Origin: Ursus arctos
Taxonomy: Eukaryota; Chordata; Mammalia; Carnivora; Ursidae
NCBI RefSeq assembly: GCF_023065955.2
Contig: NW_026623089.1
Location: 27,620,767-27,684,766, forward strand
Direction: 5' to 3'
Length of the DNA: 64,000 nucleotides
Made by a program: the position numbers and the translations under genes. Below, piece after piece: positions 25,334 to 36,480 of this stretch (position 1 is the stretch's first letter; each line of letters starts with the position of its first letter). Below the pieces are notes generated by a model, which was not told the origin of the DNA, did no database searches, and saw nothing but the letters and a program-made list of their open reading frames with translations.

Positions 25334-26922
25334 GTATGAGCTCCTGCTGTTGCTTCAGAAGCAGCCCCCCCCCCTTTTGTTAAACTTCACGGGTAGGAGG
25401 TAAGGGGTGAAGCAGCCCTGCTGGTACTAAGTGGGAAAATGAAGCTCAGGCTACTTAGCCGAGGTCACTTGGCCCTCTGCTTCCCCTTTTATCTACGCCT
25501 ACTTTGAGGCGCCGCAGGACGTTAGCAATAGAAGAGATTTTAGATGTCACAGAGGGTGAGTTTTCTAGACTGATGGTTGCAGCCTGTTGGTGGGTCATGA
25601 GATCACTAGAGCAGGTTGCACCTGGTATATATTTTTTTCAATAAAATAATATAGAAAATATCAGAATGTACTATAACGGATAAGCACAGCTACAGTTTTT
25701 TGACACTTATTTCAACTCTACATATAAGTATACTGAGTCATGATTTAAAATGTCACTCGTGGGTCATTGTCAAAAATGTTTGAAAAACAGTCATCTGTTT
25801 TTAATCAACAAAAGAACTGTATTAGTTATCTATCACTGTGTAACAAACTGTACCCAAACTTAGCAGCTTTAAATCAGAACCGGCATTATCCCCCAGTGCC
25901 TGTGGCCGAGGAGTCTGGGAGTGGCTTAGCTGGGCAGTGCTGGCTCAGGGTCTCTCGTGAGGGTGGTCAAGCTGTTGGCCTGGGTCCTGGGGCTCAAGGA
26001 TCCACTTCCAAGGAAGCTCACTCAGTTCCTGAGGCCCTAGTTCCTTGCCCTTTGAGCCTCTCCGTGGACTGTCCTCAGGACATGGCAGCTGGCTTTCACC
26101 AGTGAGTGACCCAAGAGGGTGGGAACGCTCAAGATGGGAGTCCCAGTGTCTTCTCTAACCTAATCCGTCACTTCTGCCATCTTCTGTTGGTCACACAGAC
26201 CAGCTCTGGTACAACATTGGAAGGGACATCCTACCATTTGCCGTTTTCCTAGGATTACGGTCACAAGATGCTACCACAGTTCTAGCCGTCCCCCTACATA
26301 CATGACAACATCCAGCAGAAGGGAAAGTAACCCTGTGTCATTTAAGAGTGAGCAAAGCTTTCCCAGTGCTCTCCTACCAGATTTCTCTTTACTTCTCATT
26401 GGCCAGAACTGGGTCACATGCATATGCCTAAGCTGATCACTGGAAAGGAGAATGGGATCGTGATGTTGGCTTAAACTAGGCAGTGTTCACCCGACTCACC
26501 TGGGAGAGGAATGGACGCAGGAACAGAATGCGGGCAGGTTAAAGCTTTGGCGAGCCTCTGCTACTAGCAAAGGGCAGGTTGGCATGCGTTGCATAAGCAA
26601 TTTTTGGGGAGGTCGAGTTTATTTTAATATATTGCTTTGTTTTTTATTTTAATATATTTCTAATTTAACTTATTTTTGATGCATTCCATGGCACACAGAA
26701 AGTTACAAAGAACTATTTAATGATAAAGCTCTTACCCATTCCCTAGCCGGCAGCTCTTCAAACCAGAAGCACCTGCTGTTACTAGTTTTCTTCTGTCGCC
26801 CGCCTTCCAGAGAGTTCACCGTGTACCAGCGGTTACATATATGTTTCTCTACCCTGGGCCCCGATCCCCATTTTGTAAAATCACACAAGTGGCAGGGAAT
26901 TATTCAAACTGTTCTACACTAG

Positions 26923-26950
26923 CCCCCCCCCCCCCCCCCCCCCCCCCCCC
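26923..26950. repeat. Homopolymer C28
   Basis: 28 consecutive C between CTACACTAG and GTCAGCTTTG. Pure C runs this long are rare in mammalian DNA and prone to assembly error. Confidence 0.9.
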
Positions 26951-28104
26951 GTCAGCTTTGTACCTTCCAAGCCGTTTTATGACCCGGGAATAGAAATGGT
27001 GAAAGTAGACAGAGAGGGGGTAACTTGCAAAAAACCAAGGTAATGCAGGTGCTGGCCAAAGCAGCGCGGAATTCGCATTAGTAGTCTGACTGGGGAGGGA
27101 TTCTCCTGCAGGCAGCACAGATCTAGTGAGGAGGGAAAGAGCGGGACGTGCTCAGGGCTTGGCTGAGTAAGGAGATGAGAAAAAAGCATCAGGAGACTCT
27201 GGGTATGTAGTAATGTGGAAGGGGTGGGTTTTTAGGTTATTTTACACCTATCTCACAGAAAGGAATCTATTTTACATCGTGACGCAGGACTAGTGTGTGT
27301 GCGCGCGTGCTTTGACTGTGTCCAGTGTTTCCTGAGATTTTCTCTTCTATGCCATTTTATTTCCCTAAAGTACTGAATGTGACCCACAGAGTAGATTCAT
27401 GACCCATTTATGGGTTGTGACCCACAGTTTGAAGGACCCCGGAAATTAAGGTGTAGCTTTGCTAGTCGGTGATTGCTTGAGAGTGGTCCCGACGGGGGAG
27501 GTTAGAGCGAGTGGAGGTCGTGCGGCAGCCGTGTGACCGTGACGGTTCTGGGACTGTCTAGGGGAGGGCGGGAAGGAATAACGTGAGAGGAGAAGGCAGG
27601 CGGATAGTGGGTAAAGAGCCGTGGGTGGTGCGGGCTCCCGAAGTGTCCCGAAGGTCGGGAAGGCGGCCAGCCCGGTGCACTGCCGTGCTGCTGAGCTGCG
27701 GGGACAGACAGAAGTGAGGCCGCTGCGGAGGGGGCAGCATGAGTGCGATGTTTATGAAAAAAGTCAAGTTTCTCTCACAGAAAGGAGCAGTAACTAAAGA
27801 CGTAGATTTAATAGAAATGAAAACTGAGCTCCGCGAAAGCAGAGCGTTCCATAGGACGGCGCCTGAGAACGGAGGGGGCATCGGAGGGGGCATTGTGGGG
27901 AGAGCAGCTGGGTTCCGTGGCGGGGTGTGCTGCCCACGCAGCTGGTGGAAGGGTCGCGGGCGGCGCCGAGCGGGGTCGCGTTTTAGGAGAGGAGCGGGGG
28001 GGCAAGCGGCCGCAGCGCGAGCTGAAGCAGGAAGGACAGGGAGTCCGCGGAGGCAGAGCAGTTGCGGTGGTTGTTAGATTTACAGCTACATTTTTTTGTT
28101 TTTG

Positions 28105-28296
28105 TTTTTTTTTTAAGATTTTATTTATTTGAGAGAGAGAGACAGCCAGCGAGAGATGGAACAGAGGCAGGGGGAGTGGGAGAGGGAGAAGCAGGCTCCT
28201 AGCAGAGGAGCCTGATGTGGGGCTCCATCCCGGAACGCCGGGATCACGCCCTGAGCCGAAGGCAGACGCTTAACGACTGCACCACCCAGGCGCCCC
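28105..28296 (-). mobile_element. Carnivore tRNA-Lys SINE, antisense
   Basis: TTTTTTTTTAAGATTTTATT, GAGAGAGAGACAGCCAGCG, then GCCTGATGTGGGGCTCCATC and CCACCCAGGCGCCCC in order. Full length, modest divergence. Flanking duplications are not clear because of the T-rich left flank. Confidence 0.9.
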
Positions 28297-28574
28297 TGTG
28301 TTGTGCTGTTTAAAGAAGATGTACACGTGTTACTCTATCACAGATCTGGGGTGTTTTTTTTAATATATATTATAGGTATTTTAATATAATAAACTTCATT
28401 TATAGTCTGGTGTATTTAATTCATGCACAAAGAAAAAGTTAGAAACTGCTGCTGCTGTGGTTTCCCTGGGGCTTAGAGAGTGAGGGCCTGGCCGTTCTGA
28501 CCTTCTGCGGGGAGCCCTTGTAAACGCCTCTGCCTGCCTGGAAAGGGACTGGAGGCGGTTTCCGGGACCAGCTG

Positions 28575-28602
28575 CGTGTGTGCGCGCGCGCGCGTGCATG
28601 CG
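28575..28602. repeat. Alternating purine-pyrimidine CG/TG tract
   Basis: GTGTGTGCGCGCGCGCGCGT continuing to GCATGCGC. Alternating tracts with CG steps are the class of sequence known to adopt Z-DNA. Confidence 0.8.
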
Positions 28603-28818
28603 CTGAAGAATAAATATGTGATGACAGGGTTCTCTTAAATTTTGCTTTAAATAAATATAATTTTGAGCTATGTCATGGAAATTATAAATTGGGTGTTTAG
28701 TCTCATTATCATTTCTTGTGCTAGGATTTAACTGATAAAAGTTGGTTATCCACTCGACATTGAGGCAACGGAGAAGAAAGTGACTAAACAACACTGTATG
28801 TTTACATATATTCCAAAG

Positions 28819-28966
28819 GGCCTGTGTTTCTCGATCACCGGGACGAGCTTGAGGGAACGTACAAGGTTTACTGCCAGAATCACGATGAGGCCATTTCACT
28901 GCTAGAAATCTACGAGAAGGATGAGAAGATCCAGAAGCATCTTCAGGACTCCTTGGCAGATCTCAA
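28819..28966 (+). CDS. DNMBP: DNMBP exon: DH domain, third segment
   Basis: Acceptor TTCCAAAG ends at 28818; donor CTCAA|GTAGGA follows 28966. 148 nt, residues 98-146 plus two bases. It encodes [19 protein letters not shown] and [18 protein letters not shown] naive reading runs straight into a TAG after LADLK, but that TAG is inside the donor (GTAGGA), so it is not a nonsense mutation. Confidence 0.94.
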
Positions 28967-29560
28967 GTAGGAGTTTTGACCCCACTGGGCTTCCATCATA
29001 ATTCTTTAGTTCTGCCTTTGAGAAGTCAGTCCGTGCATAGGTCTAGACTTCTTATGACCTCAACTTTTTTAAATCATAAATGATATGTTGTTATAGGTCC
29101 TGTTATGTAACTTGCTCTTCTGTCATCATATTGCCTTTTCCCTTGAAAATCTTCAGTGGCTTCCCACTTTGTATCTGTAGATACAAAATATTAAGTCAGC
29201 ATTTCAGGTAGGAAGCAGCCAGGGAGATAGTTTGGTCCAAACCGACAAGAGCATAGGTAAGAAGACCCGATTCACTTATTCCTGACCTGCCGGTGAGATT
29301 CTCCTGGACTTAGGTTATAAGGATACAACATATGACTGAGTAGATTGAAATGAAGTTAGGGGCTTAAATAACTATTTATCTTAGAGATGCCTCCATAGAT
29401 ACTCATAATTTCCCTTTATCCCATGTGATTTTTTTTTTTTTGTCTGCCCAACTGATAGGCAATAGTTGAACTAATATATTCTGTGAAGAATGTGATAATC
29501 GGCATTTAGCATTACCTCTAAGCAGCTGTCTGTTTTCTTTTCATGCTCGCGGCCCCGTAG
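28967..29560 (+). other. DNMBP: DNMBP intron, nothing recognised
   Basis: Between the third DH exon and the micro-exon. No repeat that I can name. Confidence 0.6.
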
Positions 29561-29578
29561 GAGCCTGTACACGGAATG
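29561..29578 (+). CDS. DNMBP: DNMBP 18-nt micro-exon in the DH domain
   Basis: Acceptor CCCCGTAG ends at 29560; strong donor ATG|GTAAGT follows 29578. Its 18 nt complete Lys147, encode SLYTE (148-152) and begin Trp153. The flanking exons need exactly this phase, and the peptide fits the known Tuba sequence at this place. Because 18 is a multiple of three, skipping would delete six residues and keep the frame. Confidence 0.9.
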
Positions 29579-29908
29579 GTAAGTCCCTCACCCTTGATGC
29601 ACAAGCTCATTTCTTTATTTTCTTACAGACAGAAACCTAGAAGCAGACCTCCTTTGCTGTATTTTTCTCCGTAGCGCTTACCACCAAATGCTACTTCCTA
29701 CAATGTTTGTTGCCTGTCTCCTTCCACTAAATCCCTAGCACCTACAACAGTACCTGGTATTTATTAGGTGCCCAGAAAATATTTGCTGAATGAAAGAAAT
29801 TGGAAAGGAGGGTGAGAGAACAGAGCTATATTTAAGAATCACGTACATTACCAACAGGCCCTGTATCATGGACATTTGATTAAAGGTCTCTTTTTCCTTC
29901 TCTATGAG
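29579..29908 (+). other. DNMBP: DNMBP short intron with MIR/L2 tail
   Basis: About 29740-29800 reads AGCACCTACAACAGTACC and TTGCTGAATGAAAG, an MIR- or L2-like end. Otherwise nothing recognised. Confidence 0.5.
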
Positions 29909-30108
29909 GGGATGCACAAATTACATTAACCTAGGCTCCTTCCTCATCAAACCGGTCCAGAGGGTAATGCGCTACCCACTGCTGCTCATGGAGTTGCTGA
30001 ATTCCACGCCAGAATCCCACCCCGATAAAGCGCCCTTAACCAACGCAGTCCTTGCAGTCAAGGAGATCAACGTGAACATTAATGAATATAAACGTCGAAA
30101 GGACCTGG
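29909..30108 (+). CDS. DNMBP: DNMBP exon: core of the DH domain
   Basis: Acceptor TCTATGAG ends at 29908; donor CTGG|GTAAGA follows 30108. 200 nt, completing Trp153 and encoding 154-219. It carries the most conserved DH helix, [20 protein letters not shown] (164-183), which contacts the GTPase, followed by [11 protein letters not shown]. The motif is intact, so exchange activity is expected to be retained. Continuation past 30108 reads through the intron and is not coding. Confidence 0.96.
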
Positions 30109-30889
30109 GTAAGAACAGCATACTTGCAGAAAAGGAGGTATGCCCTTGGGAATGCTCTCCTCCTCAGAGGAATTACTCCTTCACCAGAGATGGGCAGGGC
30201 AGAGGGTGGGTAGGAGGGCTCTGCTGCAGAAACGGTGGCAGAACGGGGGTAACGGGGTATGAAAAGGCAGGCAATAACATAATGAAAGTACAGCCGTGGA
30301 CTATGGCCCTGTGGTCAGGCTTGTAGCAATGAGTCTTTCCCAGGGGCACGCGGAGCGGCTCCTGGGTGCCGGTGATGGCTTTCTCCGCTCCTGGGAGGCA
30401 AGCCTTTCCAGCTGTGCTTAGACTTGTTTTCCTGCATGTCGTGTCGGATGTTTCACTACTTCCGCTTAAGGCAGAACTTTAACTCTTCTTTCAGAAACCC
30501 CCCTTCCCCAGTCTCTGGGTCTCGTGACTCCTCTCTGGTCTGAGCTCCGCCCCCAGCGCCGTGTAGTCAGTAGCAAACCACCCAGCGCTTTCTTTACAAC
30601 GTGGAAGGAACTGAATCGTTTCTTTTCTCTTTCATCAAACCTCTTGGGAGGCTCTAATTTGAACCCTTGATGAGTATAGCATGGTGACCATGCTAAATTG
30701 ATTCGTTAGTCGTATCGTCGAAGACTCTGTATAATAGTATAACCTCTTTCTCTGGCTTCCGCCCACCACATCGCCCACATTGGTGTGCTGTGTTGATGGG
30801 GCTCTTAAAGCCCTCAGGCCATCTAGCCCTTTGTCTTGGTTCCTAGCGCCTTTTTTTTTTTTTCCTCTTTTAGATTTATTTTTTTCATT

Positions 30890-31085
30890 TATTTTTCTTA
30901 AATATTTTATTTATTTATTTGGGAGAGAGGGAGAGTGTGAGAGCACAAGGTGAGGAGGGTCAGAGGGAGAAGCAGACTCCCCGCTGAGCGGGAAGCCTGA
31001 TGTGGGGCTCGATTCTGGGACCCTGGGATCATGACCGGAGCTGGAGGCAGATGCCTAACTGACTGAGCCACCCAGGAACCCCCCC
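30890..31085 (-). mobile_element. Carnivore SINE, antisense, diverged
   Basis: TTTTATTTATTTATTTGGGAG, GAGCACAAGG, AGAAGCAGACTCCCCGCTGA, GCCTGATGTGGGGCTCGATT and GAGCCACCCAGGAACCCCC. The head is altered (GGAACC for GGCGCC), so this copy is older. Confidence 0.85.
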
Positions 31086-31345
31086 CTTTTTAAAAATTTA
31101 AATTCAGTTAATTAACATATAGTGTATTATTGGTTTCAGAGGTACAGTTCGGTGACTCATCAGTCTTATAGAACACACAGGGCTCATTCCATCACGTGCC
31201 CCCCTTAATGCCCATCCCCCAGTTACCCCGTCCCCCTTCCCTCCAGCAACCCTCAGCTTGTTTCCTGGAGTTAGAGGAGTCTCTTATGGTTTGTCTCCCT
31301 CTCTGGTTCGTATTTCCTAATGTAATGTCTTCATCTCCTACAACA
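31086..31345 (-). mobile_element. L1 3' end (carnivore 3' UTR), antisense
   Basis: It reads AATTCAGTTAATTAACATAT, GTTTCAGAGGTACAGTTCGG, TTAATGCCCATCCCCCAG and CCAGCAACCCTCAGC. The same series occurs at 53.34 and 59.5 kb, identifying it as the reverse of the carnivore L1 3' UTR. ORF2 sequence is absent, so it is a short 5'-truncated copy. Confidence 0.8.
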
Positions 31346-31873
31346 ACCGAGTGTGCCTGTGTAGTACCACCCAGTCTTCTTGTGACCCTTCTCATGTCTC
31401 CAGACTTTTCTAGAGATTGTGCCTAAGGTATGACACAATAGTTGATCACAACTCCGGTGTAGCATTTTACTATGTGAGACAATTGGATATAAATATCTCG
31501 TTTATACACAAGACCATTTAAGAGGGTCTTATAAAGCAGCTGTGTTTCTTTCTACATTTTATTGGAAAACAAAATGAGGCTCAGAGGAGTTAAGTGACTT
31601 CCAGAAGGCCACACCTTGATGAAATGACGGACCCAGGCATTGAGCTCAGAGGTTTCCCCGACTCCAAATCTTAGACCCTTCTCCTGACCCCTCTGGTCCC
31701 TTTCCTCCCGACCCCCCCAGTGTGTGCCATCTGTGCTTCGTCACGTATTCCGTCTGTCCGTGGTGGTGACCTGCATGCATGCTTGTCCCTAGTTTGGGTT
31801 GTTGATCTCATCTTGTGGCTCGTTTGGTAGTCTGTCCATGGTCAGAGAAGGGCTTTCTTGACTCACTCCCTAG

Positions 31874-32004
31874 TCCTCAAGTACCGGAAGGGTGATGAAG
31901 ACAGCCTCATGGAGAAAATTTCCAAACTGAACATCCACTCCATCATCAAGAAATCCAACCGCGTTAGCAGTCACCTGAAACACCTCACTGGCTTTGCTCC
32001 GCAG
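31874..32004 (+). CDS. DNMBP: DNMBP exon: end of DH domain and linker to BAR
   Basis: Acceptor CCCTAG ends at 31873; donor CAG|GTGAGG follows 32004. 131 nt, residues 220-263. It encodes [19 protein letters not shown], then [18 protein letters not shown]. Classical DH proteins would continue into a PH domain; Tuba instead carries a BAR domain, and this exon leads into it. Confidence 0.95.
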
Positions 32005-32972
32005 GTGAGGTTCGCACCCACAGCTCCGGCAACGTTTTGGGGTTCCACAGGGCAGCCTGCACGGTAGCGACTGGCAGGATTCCCCTCTTAGTACGTCTTG
32101 CGGTGTTTGCCAGCTGGCGGGTGCGGGACGCTGCGGCTGCTGCGTGTGCGAATCCAGCCCCAGCCCCAGCCCCCAGCCGTGCCGCGCGGAGCCGCTTACC
32201 CTGCGCGCAAAGGCGGATCTGGAGGCCAAATGGGTCACCGTATAGTGGTTACTGTGGTTCTAGACACCCACCAGGAGCTTGTGATGATGTATTTGGGGAG
32301 ACCAAACTGTAGACATGAAGCTAGAAGGGATTTAAGAGATCACCGTAGTTCAACGCAGCATGTCACAAATTTAAAAAAGTCAAGTCTGAGAAATTGAGTA
32401 ATTTGGAAACACTGATCCGCATTGCTGAGAGCGGGTCGGAGTCACCAGGCTTCACGCTAGAGCCTACATGCGGCACGCAGTTCGTGGGAAGTGGCAGCTA
32501 CAAGACAGTCCGCTGCCAAGGGCTGGAGTTTGTTCTCCGCACGCGGCAGTGCTTGGGAAAACAGGAGTCGCGGGACGCTGAGCTTCATTTGACAATAGAT
32601 TTAATCTAAGCCTCAAAGAAAGGAGGCAGTTTGGCATAGGAACAGGGGAGGGCATATCAGGCAAGGGGACAGCTCGAGCCACGGCACCAGGGTGAACAAG
32701 TGTGTCACCGGGGACAGGAAGAGAGTGTCCTGACCACAGCAAAGCACGTCTTCCCATCAGGAGCAGGGAGAGTAAGGTGTGAAGGCAGGAGGGCCCGTGT
32801 GTATTTTGATCTTTCAAGGTCACATAGAGGTATTTCAGTTCAATTCAGTATGATTCAGGGAAACATCAAAGGCTTAAAATTTAGACAAAAGATATTTTTA
32901 AGAAAGATACTTTTGCCAATAGGATAGATTGAGGGAGAATCCAGATCTGCTAACAGCACTTATTTTGAACAG
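32005..32972 (+). other. DNMBP: DNMBP intron, nothing recognised
   Basis: Moderately GC-rich left part (32090-32220) with scattered CpG. No repeat or exon that I can name. Confidence 0.55.
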
Positions 32973-33077
32973 ATCAAAGATGAAGCATTTGAAGAAACAG
33001 AAAAGAACTTCCGAATGCAAGAAAGATTGATCAAATCTTTTATCCGAGACCTGTCTCTCTACCTCCAGCATATCCGG
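32973..33077 (+). CDS. DNMBP: DNMBP exon: BAR domain, first segment
   Basis: Acceptor TTGAACAG ends at 32972; donor CGG|GTGAGT follows 33077. 105 nt in phase 0, residues 264-298. It encodes [19 protein letters not shown] and [13 protein letters not shown], amphipathic helix typical of BAR coiled coils that dimerise and bind curved membrane. Third codon positions are AT-rich, in contrast to the exon at 38198. Confidence 0.95.
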
Positions 33078-33337
33078 GTGAGTGAAGGCCGCGCTCTGCT
33101 TAGAATCACATAGGGTGCAATTCCATCCGTTTTCCTGCTCGTCAGCATATTGTGGGATGCGTGTTGAATAATCTGGACTCAGATGACCACTGTGCCCTGA
33201 CATACTTGTTCCTGGAAGTCCGGTAGGTTATTTAAGAGGCAACAGCGATCGGAAGATGAGCACGCTGAATGAATTCTAGAGCGGCCCGGCTCCTTCCTCC
33301 CTCTTGCGGTCACTAACCTTCCCACCACCTTTTTCTT

Positions 33338-33536
33338 TTTTTTCTTTTAAAGATTTTATTTATTTATTTGACAGAGAGAGACAGCCAGCGAGAGAGGGAA
33401 CATAAGATCAGGGGGAGTGGGAGAGGAAGAAGCAGGCTCCCAGCGGAGGAGCCCGATGCGGGGCTTGATACCAGGACCCTGGGATCACGCCCTGAGCCGA
33501 AGGCAGACGCTTAACAACTGAGCCACCCAGGCGCCC
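33338..33536 (-). mobile_element. Carnivore SINE, antisense, with 17-bp target-site duplication
   Basis: TTTAAAGATTTTATTTATTT, GACAGAGAGAGACAGCCAGC and GAGCCACCCAGGCGCC in order. Flanked by exact CCCACCACCTTTTTCTT at 33321-33337 and 33537-33553. A young insertion. Confidence 0.93.
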
Positions 33537-35202
33537 CCCACCACCTTTTTCTTGCCATCTCCTCTGTCCAGTTATTTGTGAAGCACTTGTCACAGTTCAT
33601 TATGTCAAGATCATTTGGAAGATCAAATAATACAAGAATGGTTCCGATCGGAGGCACGCTTTCTCATAATAATGTTAATTTCTGTCTAACTTAGTTGCTG
33701 TACTCAAGGCCTCTAAAGTCGTTAGAAGCGTGAACAGGTCTGGAGAGCTGGGGGGGCTGAGGAGGTCAGGCGTGTTTGAGTCATGGTCAGAGACGGGACT
33801 AGACTCCTTTCTGTTCGGGTGTCTCCTTCCCCTGTGGGCTTCCCAGAATGGTGTTTATGTGAGCCTGTCATGTCCCGCTGTCCCTCACACATGAAAATCT
33901 CTTCCTGTGAAACTGTTTTCTTAAAAAGAGATCCTCTGCTTTCTAAAAAAAAAAAAAAAAAAAGGAAAATGGTCCAAATTCAAAAGGTACCAAGGGGATA
34001 AGTAAAAAGTGAAAATAATTCTTCCTCCAGCCCATCTCCTAGGCACCTTCTAGGAACACGGTCTGCATTAATCAGATTCTTTTCTCATCAGAGATAATCG
34101 TGCGTGCGCATGTGTGAGAGAGAGAGATACTGTTGAGTATCTTGGGTTTTGCACATAATAGTATTTTGGGAGTCATTCTATGCCTATGCACACAGAACGG
34201 CTTTCTTAACAACTGCTCAGTATTTAATTATATGGATGTGTCCTAACATATTTAACTTGTCCCCTTTTGATGGACATTTATTTGTAGTTGGCAAACGATT
34301 AGATATATTGGCACAAGGAATATCCTGGTAGCTACATCATTTTCTGATCTGTGAGGGTCTCTGAAGACCAGGGTACTAGATTTGCTGAGCCAAATCATGC
34401 AGCGTGTGCATTTTGCTGTTATCAAATTTCATAGACATTGTTCCAGGGAAGACTATCAGTAGTGACGAAACGATTTCCCCATCCCTTACTAGCACACAGT
34501 GTCACCAAAATCCAGATGTCTTCTTTTTGCAAGATAGGTTAAAAATGCTATTTCCATATAGTTTAAATTTGCATTCCTTATGAATGAAGTTGAAGATATT
34601 TTCCTATCTTTAAGTCGTTAATTCCTTTGTCTGTTGCTTTGTCTGTATTTTGAGGCTCTTATTTATTGATTTGATGCTCTTTCTCTTATTGATTTGTAGT
34701 ACGTCTGTATAGTTGGAGAAGATAGAATAGCTGTTTGTGGATGACAATGGTTTACAACTATTTCTCCCTTAGTTTGTTGACTTTGGAGTTTGCTTAGATA
34801 TTTTCTCCGTGTAGAAAATTTTTAGGTTTACATGGTCTGAACTTTCCTTTTATGGCTTCTTAGATCTATGTCCTACTTGAAAAGGTCTTTCTTTTTCCAA
34901 GATAATAAGTATCTCCCAGGTTTTAGTATTTATATTATTTCACTTTTTTAAGTTGAAGTCATTGATGTAGCTGGAATTTAGTGTATAAGGTTGAGGTAGG
35001 GATCCAGTGCGATTTTTTTTTCACCTGCTTTTCCAGTTGTCATCATTTATTAAATAACCCCCGTGATTTGAAATGCCCCCCGCATTTCTTCTAAATAGCA
35101 AACTCTTTCCCTTCACATTTTAAGTATATGATTAGGTAAAAATTAGGGTTTATAAAACTTTTTAGGAGCACAGTGGCTAAAAGTAAGAGATTTGGCAAAA
35201 AC

Positions 35203-35404
35203 GGGCGCCTGGGTGGCACAGCGGTTAAGCGTCTGCCTTTGGCTCAGGGCGTGATCCCAGCGTTACGGGATCGAGCCCCACATCAGGCTCCTCCACTATG
35301 AGCCTGCTTCTTCCTCTCCCACTCCCCCTGCTTGTGTTCCCTCTCTCGCTGGCTGTCTCTATCTCTGTCGAATAAATAAATAAAATCTTTAAAAAAAAAA
35401 AAAA
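35203..35404 (+). mobile_element. Young carnivore SINE, sense, with 15-bp duplication
   Basis: Intact head GGGCGCCTGGGTGGCACAGC, middle CTCCACTATGAGCCTGCTTC, tail AATAAATAAAATCTTT plus pure poly-A. Flanked by AGATTTGGCAAAAAC at 35188-35202 and 35405-35419. It differs from the copy at 54.28 kb at only about three places by eye. Confidence 0.95.
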
Positions 35405-36236
35405 AGATTTGGCAAAAACAATGTTGATACAACTCCCAAATGTATTCCCTGCTCTAGGACTTTCCCTTACAATTCTTCTACTTTCGGTACCCTCCTATTA
35501 GGTGTTTTCTCCCCATGTTTTCTAAATGTGTAGCAAGCATATATCTGAGTCCCCAGCTCTTAAAAGGCCTATCTCCATAGCAGTGGGTGGGACATAATGT
35601 AACATCGACAGCCATTTGATAGCGAGGTCAGTTTGGTTCCGGCTGCTAACCAGAAATGAAGGGAGGAAATGTCGAACAGTGTCATCACTGACCTAAAATG
35701 AAAAGCCCTGCCAAATAAAATTAGCTGGATCCACTGAGAGCGAGCGAGCTGGCAGGAACATAAGCTGAGGGACATTGGCTATACTGTGGTAACTACATTG
35801 GCCCGGGGACTACTATTTTGAGACTTCACAACATTTTTTTAAAAGAATATAAGAGGACATTATGTTTCACATTCATTCTCCCACTCAGGAGGAATTAGGA
35901 AGATTACACAATTTATCCTTCTGATGAAACACGACGTCTACACATAGAGGCATAGGCTATAAAGACAAGAGGTCTGCCAGTGTCATAAAATGTTGTAAAA
36001 TCAAACCAATGTATGAGGCACTGATGTTTTTGCTTAGGGACTTCCTGCCCTTGAAATAATATGAATGGGGGTTTTTGGTACATTTAGATTTTATTTGGGT
36101 TGATATCAAAATATCAACCCAATATTCCCCTAACTTAAACTAAAGAAGGGGAGAACCCAGCGTTGGTTAAGTAGCCAGAGAAAACAGCCTGGGATTTAAA
36201 ACCTGTCAGGATCCGTCAGGAAGAGTTGACTATGCA

Positions 36237-36480
36237 TTTACTTATTTATTCATTCAGTCGGCAAATGATAATGGAGTCAGCGAACACCACAGACAAAAAT
36301 CCCTGCCCTCCTGGAGCTTACATGTCGTTAGGGGGTTGTGGGAAGGAAATCAAGACCGTGAGCAAGCATCAGTAAATTACATCGTCTGCAGCGACAAAGG
36401 ACAGCAGTCAGGTGCCCCTGAGTGCAGGCAGTGGGGCTGTAATCTGCATGGGGTCGTGGCCAGCTGCCTTTGAGAACGTC
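36237..36480 (-). repeat. L2-like repeat, antisense
   Basis: Reverse of the L2 3' region: TTATTCATTCAGTCGGCAAA then AATCCCTGCCCTCCTGGAGC and CATGTCGTTAGGGGG. Diverged, approximate limits. Confidence 0.6.

Larger units (their letters stand above)
25334..28818 (+). other. DNMBP: DNMBP intron with an old dispersed repeat, C28 run and CpG-rich stretch
   Basis: From about 25815 to 26230 lies an old high-copy repeat ('TTAGTTATCTATCACTGTG', 'CATGGCAGCTGGCTTTCACC', 'TTGGTCACACAGACCAG'). I know this as a widespread mammalian repeat but cannot name the family. A pure C28 run (26923-26950), a CpG-rich stretch (about 27470-28075), a SINE and an alternating CG/TG tract (28575-28602) are listed separately. 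No coding exon seen. Confidence 0.6.
30109..31873 (+). other. DNMBP: DNMBP intron with SINE, L1 3' end and MIR
   Basis: Holds an antisense SINE and a neighbouring L1 3' end (listed separately), plus a reverse MIR piece at about 31560-31680 ('AAAATGAGGCTCAGAGGAGT', 'GACTTCCAGAAGGCCACACC'). No exon. Confidence 0.65.

Noticed and set aside
27739..28077. 112-codon open frame in CpG-rich sequence
   Set aside because: Low-complexity Gly/Arg translation of GC-rich DNA in an intron, with no splice evidence.
28960..28970. Apparent in-frame stop (AAG TAG) in the DH domain of DNMBP
   Set aside because: The TAG is inside the splice donor CTCAA|GTAGGA; the reading frame continues through the 18-nt micro-exon.
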